A stretch of DNA of 64,000 bases from Streptomyces profundus (GTDB taxonomy: Bacteria; Actinomycetota; Actinomycetes; Streptomycetales; Streptomycetaceae). Of the stretch, positions 35,433 to 44,700 are shown piece after piece; position 1 is the stretch's first letter, and the number at the start of each line of letters is the position of its first letter. The position numbers were made by a program, and so were the translations under genes. The DNA lies in NCBI RefSeq assembly GCF_020740535.1, contig NZ_CP082362.1:4896501-4960500 (forward strand). The letters run 5' to 3'. The notes below the pieces were generated by a model. The model was not told the DNA's origin. It was given only the letters and a program-made list of their open reading frames with translations, and made no database searches.

Positions 35433-36381
35433 GGCCTGTCCGGCGGATCTTGTGACTGTCTCGGGCCTGTGTCGTTGGCATGGTCATGGGACGGGGAGAT
35501 CTCACTAATGAAGAGTGGGCCCGGTTGAAGCCGCACCTGCCTAAGTCTGGGCAGCGAGGCGGACGTTGGGCCAGCCATCGCAGGATCGTCAACGGGATCC
35601 TGTTCCGGCTGCGCACGGGGGTGCCATGGCGAGACCTGCCCGCGCGTTTCGGCCCGTGGAAGACCGTGTATGAACGACACCGGCGCTGGTCGGCGGATGG
35701 CACCTGGGACAAGATCTTCGCGGCCGTCCTGGCGGACGCCGACGCCGAGAACCGGATCGACTGGTCGATGGTGAGCGTGGACTCACGTCCTGCCGTGCCC
35801 ACCAGCACGCCGCCGGAGCACGCAGGAGACCACCGCGGGTACCGGGAAAAGACGCACGCCCCGGCAACACCGCCCCGACGAGGGACTCGGACGCTCCCGG
35901 GGCGGCCTGACGTGCAAGATCCATCTCGCCGGTGAGGGTGGGCGCCGCCCGCTGTCCCTGCTGATCACACCGGGCCAGTGGGGCGACGCTCCACAACTCA
36001 TCCCGGTCATGGACGGCATCCGGGTCGGCCGCCCGGACGGGGGTCGGCCTCGGACACGCCCTGACCACCTCGGCGGGGACAAGGCGTATTCCTCCCGCCG
36101 AAACCGCCGCTACCTGCGGCGACGCCACATCAAGCACACCATCCCCGAACCAAGAGACCAGCGCGCCCACCGCAAAAGACGCGGCAGCCGTGGCGGCCGG
36201 CCCACCGGCTTCGACAAGTCGATCTACAAGCGGAGGAACGAAGTGGAACGAACGATCAATGCCCTCAAGAACTTCCGCGCGGTGGCCACGAGGTTCGACA
36301 AACGCGCCTACGTCTTCCATGGCACCGTCACCGCTGCCTCGATCCGACTCTGGCTCCGCTCACGATCCGCCGGACAGGACT
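35433..36381 (+). mobile_element. IS5-type insertion sequence, decayed
   Basis: About 949 bp bounded by imperfect inverted ends: left GGCCTGTCCGGCGGATC (35433-35449) and right GATCCGCCGGACAGGACT (36364-36381). Flanked by TAA on both sides (35430-35432 and 36382-36384), consistent with a 3-bp target duplication. Encodes an IS5-family DDE transposase broken by frameshifts. Inserted in a tandem-repeat field. Confidence 0.8.
35480..36381 (+). pseudogene. IS5-family transposase, frameshifted
   Basis: The N-terminal part (MGRGDLTNEEWARLKPHLP ... WSMVSVDS) is in one frame from ATG 35480/35486. The expected CRAHQHAAGARR segment continues in a second frame from about 35788, and DEGLGRSRGGLTCKIHL ... 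RRNEVERTINALKNFRAVATR in a third from 35877. Two shifts are therefore needed. One -1 programmed shift is normal in this IS group; two breaks argue for a dead transposase. The catalytic regions (VSVDS; NEVERTINALK) remain readable. Confidence 0.8.
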
Positions 36382-36384
36382 TAA

Positions 36385-36890
36385 GTCGCCGACCAGGCCC
36401 GGACGTTCCCCCGTCACCGCCGCCCGCAGGGCCCCGCCGTCCGCCCACGCGGGGCGCGGCCCGCCGCCCAGCACCGCGAGGTGAGCTGAAGCCGCCTGCC
36501 AGGCCCGGACGTTCCCCCGCCACGACTGCCCGTGCCAGGGCCCCGCCGTCCGCCGGCGCAGGGCGCGGCCCGCCGTCCGGCGCCGTCACGTCGGCCGAAG
36601 TCGTCGACCAGGCCCGGACGTTCTCCCGTCACGGCTGCTCCACGGGCACGGGCACGTATGCCGGCGCAGGGCCCCGGAGTCTCGGCCCTCCCGCCCCCCG
36701 CAGCGCACCGCCGCCCGCAGGGCAGGGCCCGGCCCGCCGGGCCGCCAGGGCCCGGCGTTTGCCCAACGCCGCCCGCGCAGGGCAACGCCGCCCGCAGGGC
36801 AGGCGCGCCGGGCCGCCAAGGCCCGGCGTTCGCTCAACGCCCCCCGCGCAGGGACCGGTTCCCGTTCGATCCATTGACACGAAAAAGGCC
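36385..36890. repeat. GC-rich tandem-repeat field right of the IS element
   Basis: Three units starting with CAGGCCCGGACGTT at about 36391, 36500 and 36611 (period about 110 bp), each followed by CCGCCGTCCGCC and GGGCGCGGCCCGCCG-type blocks. Then two units of roughly 75 bp around 36735 and 36810, containing GGGCCGCCAGGGCCCGGCG. Very high GC, no coding signal. Sits between the IS and the GH81 promoter. Confidence 0.65.
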
Positions 36891-36915
36891 CGTCTCTAGG
36901 TTCAGAACGCATCAA

Positions 36916-36927
36916 GAGAGCGCTCTC
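36916..36927. promoter_or_regulatory. LacI-family operator-like palindrome
   Basis: Perfect palindrome GAGAGCGCTCTC, 66 bases before the GH81 start. Its GAGCGCTC core is that of CebR-type LacI-family sites (TGGGAGCGCTCCCA) controlling glycan-degrading genes in Streptomyces. Suggests induction by an oligosaccharide. Confidence 0.65.
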
Positions 36928-36993
36928 AGCCGTCATTTCACGTCCCGTTCCCGTCCCGTTCCTTCCCCCCACCGGTTGCGAGGTACGACGCAC

Positions 36994-39255
36994 ATGCGGC
37001 CACTCACCCACACCAGACGCATCGCACTGATGCTGACGGCCGGCGCCACCGCGTTGGCCGGGTTGACTCTCATTCCCGGCTCGGCCACCGCCGCCGAGGT
37101 ACCCGTCGGGAACGGCGGTTACTCGGACGAGCGTCCGGCGGGCACCGTCGGCCCGCTCGACTCCGCGGGCAACCCCGTCACCCCCCAGCTGACCGACGCC
37201 GTCGCCGACCAGCCCGTCCCCACCAACGACTGGTGGACGTCGTTGGTGTTCAAGCGCTACGCGGACATCCCGCACTCCCAGCCGATGTACGGGCATCCGC
37301 TCAGCTATCGCGCCGTGGCCAGCGGCCTTGAGGTCGGCTACCAGACACAGCCGAACGTCGACGGCGCGTACTACAACTTCCCCCACCAGGCCGACCTGAC
37401 GCTCGGCGTCGCCGGCCTCGACTCGCCGGACACCAAGGCGGACGGGTGGTCCGACTGGACCGTCACGCCGTACTGGGAGGACGCGGGGCACACCTTCCGG
37501 GCGACCATCGGCCACGGCAGCCCGTACGTCTACGCCGAGGGCACCGGCGGCAACGCCGAGATCACCACGGCCGGTTCGGTGGAGGTCTTCGCCGACGAGG
37601 GCAGCACCCTGGGCATCACCGTCAACGGCCGCGACTACGCGCTCTTCGCGCCCAGCGGCAGCGGTTGGAACGTCTCGGGCACCACCATCAGCTCGGACCT
37701 CGGCGGCGAGGAGTACTACTCGGTGGCGGTCCTGCCCGACCAGGGCGCCCTCGACCTGTACGCCCAGTACGCCTACAGCTTCGTCACCGGATCGGTCGTG
37801 GACTGGGACTACGACGAGTCCGCCGGCCAGGTCAGCGCGACCTACACCTTGGAGACCGAGGCCAGGGAGGGCGACGAGACCGGCACCATCCAGGCGCTGT
37901 ACCCCCACCAGTGGGAGTACGCGACCGACGAGCTGACCGACTACGAGTACGTCTCGCCGCGCGGCGTGATGCGGGTGCGGGACGGCAACTCGTTCACCAC
38001 CAGGCAGGACGTCACCGGCGTGCTGCCGGCGCTGCCGCAGTCGGACGGGGTCGACCAGGCCCAACTCGCCACGTTCGTCAACGAGGTGGCGGCCGACGCC
38101 GAGATCGGGTTCGGCGACACCTACTGGAGCGGCAAGCAGTTCGGCCGCCTCGCGCAGGTGGTGCCGATCGCCGACCAGATCGGTGAGACGGAGGCCAGGG
38201 ACACGCTGCTGGCCGCCATGAAGGCCGGCTTCGAGGAGTGGTTCACGGTCGGCGGTCCCGCGGAGTTCTCCTACGACTCCGACTGGAAGACCCTCACCGG
38301 CTACCCGGCCTCCTACGGCAGCGACCAGGAGCTGAACGACCACCACTTCCACTACTCCTACTTCGTGTTCGCCGCCGCCACGATCGCCTCCTACGACCCG
38401 GCGTGGGCCGAGGAGTCGGCCTGGGGCGGAATGGTCGAGGAACTGATCGCCGACGCGGCCAACCCGGCCAGGGACGACGACCGTTACCCGTTCCTGCGCG
38501 GATTCGACGTCTACGCCGGACACAGCTGGGCGGCCGGGCACCAGGGCTTCGAGGCGGGCAACAACCAGGAGTCCTCGTCCGAGTCGGTCAACCTCAGCGC
38601 CGGCCTCATCATGTGGGGCGAGGCAACGGGCGACACCGAGCTGCGCGATCTGGGCGTCTACCTGCTGACCACCGAGTCCGAGTCGATCCGGCAGTACTGG
38701 TTCGACGGGGACGAGGAGAACTTCCCGGCCGACTACCAGCACAACACCGTCGGCATGGTCTGGAGCAACGGCGCCTCGCACTCCACCTGGTGGACCGGCA
38801 ACCCGGAGGAGATCCACGGCATCAACGTCCTCCCGGTGACCGGCGCCTCGCTCCACCTCGCCAGGGACAAGGACGCGATCATCCGCAACCTGGAGGAGCT
38901 GGTCGAGGAGAACGGCGGCCCGCCCGTGGAGTGGAAGGAGATCCTCTGGGAGTTCCAGGCGCTGGCCGATCCCGCGGCGGCCCGCGCGGCCTATGACGGC
39001 GACGGCGGCGGAACCTACGAGCCGGAGGCCGGCGAGTCCTGGGCCCACGTCTACCACTGGATCTACACCCTGGACGCGATCGGCGCCCCCGACACCTCGG
39101 TGACCGCCGACAGCCCGACGGCGGCGGCCTTCTCCGACGGCACGACCACCACCTACGCCGCGCACAACTACGGCGACACCGAGCAGACGGTGACCTTCTC
39201 GGACGGCACGTCCCTGACGGTTCCCCCCGGCTCCTCGGCGAGCACCACCGGCTGA
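36994..39255 (+). CDS. Secreted endo-1,3-beta-glucanase, GH81
   Basis: 753 residues: signal peptide (1-34, ATAAE), GH81 beta-sandwich domain (about 45-330) and alpha/alpha-barrel catalytic domain (about 370-690). Catalytic region residues include Asp449 (LNDHHFHYSYF), Glu526 and Glu530 (NNQESSSESVN), then a short C-terminal beta extension. Degrades fungal cell-wall beta-1,3-glucan (laminarin, curdlan). ATG 36994 has a distant GAGG. Preceded by a LacI-type operator and followed by a strong hairpin, so a single-gene regulon member. Confidence 0.94.
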   Translation: MRPLTHTRRIALMLTAGATALAGLTLIPGSATAAEVPVGNGGYSDERPAGTVGPLDSAGNPVTPQLTDAVADQPVPTNDWWTSLVFKRYADIPHSQPMYGHPLSYRAVASGLEVGYQTQPNVDGAYYNFPHQADLTLGVAGLDSPDTKADGWSDWTVTPYWEDAGHTFRATIGHGSPYVYAEGTGGNAEITTAGSVEVFADEGSTLGITVNGRDYALFAPSGSGWNVSGTTISSDLGGEEYYSVAVLPDQGALDLYAQYAYSFVTGSVVDWDYDESAGQVSATYTLETEAREGDETGTIQALYPHQWEYATDELTDYEYVSPRGVMRVRDGNSFTTRQDVTGVLPALPQSDGVDQAQLATFVNEVAADAEIGFGDTYWSGKQFGRLAQVVPIADQIGETEARDTLLAAMKAGFEEWFTVGGPAEFSYDSDWKTLTGYPASYGSDQELNDHHFHYSYFVFAAATIASYDPAWAEESAWGGMVEELIADAANPARDDDRYPFLRGFDVYAGHSWAAGHQGFEAGNNQESSSESVNLSAGLIMWGEATGDTELRDLGVYLLTTESESIRQYWFDGDEENFPADYQHNTVGMVWSNGASHSTWWTGNPEEIHGINVLPVTGASLHLARDKDAIIRNLEELVEENGGPPVEWKEILWEFQALADPAAARAAYDGDGGGTYEPEAGESWAHVYHWIYTLDAIGAPDTSVTADSPTAAAFSDGTTTTYAAHNYGDTEQTVTFSDGTSLTVPPGSSASTTG

Positions 39256-39284
39256 GCCCTTCCCGCACCATCGGCTACCCAGTC

Positions 39285-39313
39285 GCGCCCCCCGGCCCAC
39301 CGCCGGGGGGCGC
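39285..39313. terminator. Terminator downstream of GH81 gene
   Basis: Perfect 12-bp stem GCGCCCCCCGGC (39285-39296) with 39302-39313 around a 5-base loop, 30 bases after the stop codon. Confidence 0.8.
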
Positions 39314-39414
39314 GGCGCCGTGCCCAGCGATGAGTTCCGGGCCGCGCGCGAGTCCCCCCTCACGGACCACGGGACCGAAGAGCCCGCCGGCCGAAGGAAC
39401 GAGGAGGACGCCCG

Positions 39415-39936
39415 ATGGCGGCCGAACCCACCACCACCCTCAACCCCGAGTTCAGCGAGCCCGACGTGCCGCCGACCCCCTGGGCCACGGCGCTGCGCGC
39501 GCTGGCCGAAGCGGAGATCTTCTGGCTGTCCACGGTCCGCCCCGACGGCCGTCCCCATGTCACGCCGCTGCTGGCGATCTGGCAGGACGGCCGCGCCTGG
39601 TTCACCACCGGCCCTGGGGAGCGCAAGGCGAAGAACCTCGCGGCCAACCCGGAGGTCGTTCTGACGACGGGGCGCGACACGCTGCACCAGGGCCTCGACC
39701 TCAGCATCGAGGGCCGGGCCCGGCGGAGCACGGACGCGGAGGCGTTGCGCCGACTGGCCGACGCCTATGCCGCCAAGTACGGACAGGACTGGGCCTTCGA
39801 GGCCCGCGAAGGGGCGCTCCACCACGCGGAGGGCGGCAGCGCGCTGCTCTTCGAGCTCACCCCGTCGCGCGTCTTCGGATTCGCCAAGAACCCCTACTCA
39901 CAGACCCGTTGGGACTTCCCCGGCGATCGCCCCTGA
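39415..39936 (+). CDS. Pyridoxamine-5'-phosphate-oxidase-fold protein
   Basis: 173 residues with the split-barrel flavin/F420-binding fold: AEAEIFWLSTVRPDGRPHVTPLLAIWQDG, FTTGPGERKAKNLAANPEVVLTTG. Members act as FMN- or F420H2-dependent oxidoreductases or bind haem; which cannot be told here. ATG 39415 is preceded by GAGGAGGA. Single gene. Confidence 0.88.
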   Translation: MAAEPTTTLNPEFSEPDVPPTPWATALRALAEAEIFWLSTVRPDGRPHVTPLLAIWQDGRAWFTTGPGERKAKNLAANPEVVLTTGRDTLHQGLDLSIEGRARRSTDAEALRRLADAYAAKYGQDWAFEAREGALHHAEGGSALLFELTPSRVFGFAKNPYSQTRWDFPGDRP

Positions 39937-40062
39937 GTGGCCCCAAGAAAAGTCGCAGTCGGTGATCCCCCTCTGACCAGGCGTTATTCCCCCATGGTCC
40001 GGGGGGCGCACGGATGCCTGGTTGCCGTGGGCCCGGGGCGCACGCAGGATGGTTCGGTGCCC

Positions 40063-40602
40063 ATGCTGATCACGCCCCGCAGCGCTCTGCGGAACACGTT
40101 TCTTGACGCCGTTCGGGAGTTCCGCTCGGAGGGACGCGGTACCGCCTCGGACGACACCATGCTCGGCCGGGACATCGCGCTGCACGGCGACCGATGGCAG
40201 GAGCCAGCCATCTTCGACGAGTACGTGCGCCGCCTGATCGCCGACGCGAAGGCCGACACCGCGCGGCCCGCCGGCATGGTGCCCTCCACCACGCTCTGGT
40301 TCGCCGAGGGGGACGTCTTTCTCGGCCGGATCTCCATCCGACACCAGCTGACGCCCCGCCTCATGGAGTGGGGCGGCAGCATCGGCTACGACGTGCGCCC
40401 CTCGGCCAGGGGCCGGGGAAACGGCCGGACCATGCTGCGCGCCACCCTGCCGCACGCCTGGGGCCTCGGCCTCGATCCGGTGCTCGTCACCTGTGACACG
40501 GACAACATCGCCTCCCGCAAGGTGATCGAGGCCGCCGGCGGCGTCTTCGAGGACAAGCGGGGCGACAAGCTCAGGTACTGGATCGCCACCGCGCCGTCGT
40601 AA
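40063..40602 (+). CDS. GNAT-family N-acetyltransferase
   Basis: 179 residues from ATG 40063 (GTG 40057 possible, AGGATGG upstream). The acetyl-CoA-binding region is YDVRPSARGRGNGRTMLRATLPHAWGLG followed by VTCDTDNIASRKVIEAAGGVFED, a common arrangement in Streptomyces GNATs. It ends at a strong hairpin terminator. Substrate unknown. Confidence 0.85.
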   Translation: MLITPRSALRNTFLDAVREFRSEGRGTASDDTMLGRDIALHGDRWQEPAIFDEYVRRLIADAKADTARPAGMVPSTTLWFAEGDVFLGRISIRHQLTPRLMEWGGSIGYDVRPSARGRGNGRTMLRATLPHAWGLGLDPVLVTCDTDNIASRKVIEAAGGVFEDKRGDKLRYWIATAPS

Positions 40603-40606
40603 CCTG

Positions 40607-40634
40607 GTCGCGGGGTTCTGACGGACCCCGCGAC
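40607..40634. terminator. Terminator downstream of GNAT gene
   Basis: Perfect 10-bp stem GTCGCGGGGT (40607-40616) with ACCCCGCGAC (40625-40634), loop of 8 bases. Confidence 0.8.
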
Positions 40635-40745
40635 ACGGCAACACAGTCACGCCCCACCCCCGGCGGGGTCGGCGCGCGGCGGGAGCGACCGAGGGACTGA
40701 GGACAACTGGGCAAGCGACAGCCCGTAGGACCGCCCCCTGCACCC

Positions 40746-41528
40746 GTGGTGCAGCGCGTGCGGCTGCGGTACACCAAGCGCGGCCGTCTGCGGTTCACCA
40801 GCCACCGCGACTTCCAGCGGGCCTTCGAACGCGCCCTGCGGCGCTCCGAGGTGCCGATGGCCTACTCGGCCGGCTTCACACCGCATCCCCGGGTGTCCTA
40901 CGCCAACGCCGCGCCCACCGGCACGGCCAGCGAGGCCGAGTACCTGGAGATCGCGCTGGCCGAGACGAGGGAGCCGGCCGAGCTGCGGGCGCGCCTCGAC
41001 GAGTCGCTGCCCACCGGGCTCGACATCGTCGAAGCCGTTCCCGCACGCACGGGGGACTTCGCCGACCGGCTCGCGGCCTCCGTGTGGGAGCTGCGTCTCG
41101 ACGGCGTGCCGGCCGAGACCGCCGGGCGCGCCGTCGACGCCTTTCTCGCCGCCGGCGAGGTCATGGTGCGCCGGCAGACGAAGAAGGGCATCAGGGACTT
41201 CGACGCCCGGGGCGCCGTGGTCTCCCTCACGGCCGAGGAAGGCGGGTCCGATAGGCCCGGCTCCGCTCCCTGTGCGATACTGCGCCTGGTAGTACGGCAT
41301 CTCACCCCCGCCGTACGACCCGACGACGTCCTGTCCGGTCTCCGCGCTACGGCCGACCTGGCGCCGCCGGTCCCCGCAGCGGTGACCAGGCTGGCGCAGG
41401 GGCCGCTCGATGAGGAGACCGGCACGGTGCTCGACCCGTTCGCGCCCGACCGCGACGCTGCCCAGGCCGCATTTGCCACGGCCCCAGGACAGTCACCCGC
41501 GGCGGCGCCGGGAGCCGCCGGACAGTGA
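40746..41528 (+). CDS. TIGR03936-type (DUF2344) protein
   Basis: 260 residues starting RVRLRYTKRGRLRFTSHRDFQRAFERALRRSEVPMAYSAGFTPHPRVSYANAAP, which is diagnostic of TIGR03936/DUF2344. This domain usually accompanies, or is fused to, a radical-SAM TIGR03960 protein, and the pair precedes rne in many actinobacteria. Here the upstream neighbour is a GNAT gene and terminator, so the radical-SAM partner is not adjacent. GTG 40746. Role unknown, possibly RNA- or ribosome-linked given the neighbourhood. Confidence 0.85.
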   Translation: MVQRVRLRYTKRGRLRFTSHRDFQRAFERALRRSEVPMAYSAGFTPHPRVSYANAAPTGTASEAEYLEIALAETREPAELRARLDESLPTGLDIVEAVPARTGDFADRLAASVWELRLDGVPAETAGRAVDAFLAAGEVMVRRQTKKGIRDFDARGAVVSLTAEEGGSDRPGSAPCAILRLVVRHLTPAVRPDDVLSGLRATADLAPPVPAAVTRLAQGPLDEETGTVLDPFAPDRDAAQAAFATAPGQSPAAAPGAAGQ

Positions 41529-41729
41529 TGCCGTCGCCCGCGCCGTCGAACCGCTTGGGGCCAGGGAGCCACTCGGGCCCGACCGTTTCAGCCGGCGCAT
41601 CGACCAGCAGACTTTCGCCGTAGCCGGGCCATGGCGGTCCGGAACCGGCGAGCGACACGACAGCTCCCGAGCGGCGCCCGCCGTGACAGGGTTGGGGTGC
41701 CCGGGAGCATGACGGGAGAACCGCCCGCA

Positions 41730-44700
41730 ATGCACGATCGACACGAGCCCGCGAACGCGGAAGGTGCGGAACGCACCGACGACAGCAACACACCGAGTGA
41801 CACCCTCCCGCCCCGGCGGCGCCGCCGCGTCGCGAGCCGCCCCGCGGGGCCGCCGACCAGCGTGGCCGAGCCGGTGACCGCCGAGGTCACCGAGGCCACG
41901 CCGCCGGCGCCCGAAGCGGCCAGGGAGGCGCCGCCGGCCCCCGAGCCGGCCGAGGAGCCGGCGCCGCCGCGCCGGCGCCGCCGCGCCACGAGGGCGACCA
42001 GCGAACCCAGGCCGGCCGAGAGCGCCGAAACGGCCGACGAACCCACCGAACCGACCGAATCCCCCGAGGCGGCCCAGGCACCCGCGGCTGAGGAAGCCAC
42101 GCCCGAGGTCGCCGAGCTGGCGGATGTGCCGGAGGTCACCGAGGTGGCGCCGCGCCGGCGCCGCCGGGCCGTCCGCGCCGCCGCCGAGCCCGACCCCGAG
42201 GCCCCCGTCCGCCGCAGGCGGGCCGCCAAGAGCGAGCTCAAGGCCGTTGAGGCCGAGCCCGAGCCGGTCGCCGAGACCCCGGAGGAGCCGGCCGTCGAGA
42301 CCACGGACGAGCCCGTCGAGACCACGCCGCGCCGCCGGCGCCGGGCGTCCAGGGCGGCGGCCGAGCTCGCCGCCCCGCCCGAGCCCGCCGCGGCGCCCGA
42401 GCCGGCCGAGGAGCGCGAGACCGGCCGCAGGCGCAAGCGGCCAGGCCGCGCCGAGGCCGAGCAGCGGCCGAAGGCGGGCGCCCCGCAGCCGGAGGAGGAG
42501 CTGCCGCAGCCGCCGGCCGCCCCGGCCGCGCCGGCCGTGGTGTTCCAGGCGCCGGTGTTCCAGGCCCCCATGTTCCAGACCCCGCAGCGCGCCGCCGAGG
42601 AGGCGGCGACCCGTTACGCCGAGGCCCCCGAGTCCGAGGTGGACGACGAGCTCGACGAGGCGGACGAGAACGACGCGCTGACGGCCGAGGCGCCCGAGGA
42701 CACCGCGCCGGTCGCCGTCCCCGACGAGGACGAGGCCGCGGACGACGACAACGGCCGCGACCGCCCCGCCAGGCGCCGCCGCAGGGGCGGCCGGCGCCGC
42801 CGCAGGGGCGAGCTGGCCGAGCGCGCCGCCGAGGCGGCGGCCGGCGAGGCCGGCCCCGACGAGGCGGCCGGAGCAGCCGACGAGCGGCAGGACGAGGAGC
42901 CCGAGGCCGAGCCTTCGAGCGACGGCGACGACCAGGAGCAGGCCGAGGAGAACGGCGGCGGCTCGTCCCGCCGTCGCCGCCGTCGTCGGCGCCGCACCGG
43001 CGACGCGGGCGAGCAGCCGAACGGCGAGGACGACCCGGAGCGCACCGTCGTCAAGGTGCGCGAGCCGCGCCGCAAGCGCGAGGAGGGCGTCGAGTCCTCC
43101 GACGGGGTGCGGTCCATCAAGGGCTCGACCCGTCTGGAGGCCAAGAAGCAGCGCCGCCGCGAGGGCCGCGAGCAGGGCCGGCGGCGGGTGCCGATCATCA
43201 CCGAGGCCGAGTTCCTGGCCCGCCGCGAGTCGGTCGAGCGGGTGATGGTCGTCCGCCAGCACGGCGAGCGCACCCAGATCGGGGTGCTGGAGGACAACGT
43301 CCTCGTCGAGCACTTCGTCAACAAGGAGCAGTCCTCCAGCTACGTGGGCAACGTGTACCTGGGCAAGGTGCAGAACGTGCTCCCCTCGATGGAGGCCGCG
43401 TTCGTCGACATCGGCAAGGGCCGCAACGCGGTGCTCTACGCCGGTGAGGTCAACTTCGAGGCGCTCGGCCTCGGCCACGGCCCCCGACGGATCGAGACGG
43501 CGCTCAAGTCGGGGCAGCCGGTGCTCGTGCAGGTCACCAAGGACCCGATCGGGCACAAGGGCGCGCGGCTGACCAGCCAGATCTCGCTGCCCGGCCGCTA
43601 TCTGGTCTATGTCCCCGAGGGCTCGATGACGGGGATCAGCCGCAAGCTGCCCGACACCGAGCGCTCCCGGCTGAAGCAGATCCTCAAGAAGATCGTGCCC
43701 GACGACGCCGGCGTGATCGTGCGCACGGCCGCCGAGGGCGCCACCGAGGAGGAGCTGACCAGGGACGTCGAGCGGCTCCAGGCGCAATGGGCCGAGATCC
43801 AGAAGAAGAGCAAGAAGGGCAACGCCCCGACGCTGCTCTACGGCGAGCCGGACATGACGGTCCGGGTGGTCAGGGACATCTTCAACGAGGACTTCTCCAA
43901 GGTGATCGTCAGCGGCGACACCGCCTGGGAGACGATCCACGGCTATGTCTCGCATGTCGCGCCCGATCTGGCGGAGCGCTTGCAGCGCTGGACGTCGGAG
44001 GTGGACGTCTTCGCCACCTACCGGATCGACGAGCAGCTGATGAAGGCGCTGGACCGCAAGGTCTGGCTGCCCAGCGGTGGCTCGCTGGTGATCGACCGCA
44101 CCGAGGCCATGGTGGTCATCGACGTCAACACCGGTCGCTTCACCGGCCAGGGCGGCAACCTGGAGGAGACGGTCACCAGGAACAACCTGGAGGCGGCCGA
44201 GGAAATCGTGCGTCAGCTGCGGCTGCGCGACCTGGGCGGCATCATCGTCATGGACTTCATCGACATGGTGCTCGAATCCAACCGGGATCTGGTGCTGCGG
44301 CGCCTGCTGGAGTGCCTGGGCCGGGACCGGACCAAGCACCAGGTGGCCGAGGTCACCTCGCTCGGCCTGGTGCAGATGACCCGCAAGCGGGTCGGCCAGG
44401 GCCTGCTGGAATCGTTCTCCGAGCCGTGTGTCCACTGCAACGGGCGAGGCGTGATCGTGCATATGGAGCACGCCCACGCGCCGGCCGGCGGCGGCGGTGG
44501 CGGCGGCAAGAAGGGGCGCAAGCGCGGCAAGGGCGCCGCCGCCGTGGAGGCGGCGGCGGTCGAGCACGCGACGGAGCAGGTCCCCGAGCCGGTGGGCGCC
44601 TCGGAGGAGCCCGAGCCCGTGGCCTCGGTCGACCCGGTGGAGCCGATCGTGCCCGCCGAGACCGCCCAGGCGGTGGAGCGGGACGAGCCGCTCGACCCCG

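Noticed and set aside
35373..36890. CRISPR array
   Set aside because: Units are long, contiguous and diverged, with no constant repeat/spacer alternation and no cas genes.
36586..39825. 1,079-codon open frame on the minus strand
   Set aside because: It lies opposite the GH81 and PNPOx-like genes and shows the low-complexity pattern of a high-GC antisense shadow.
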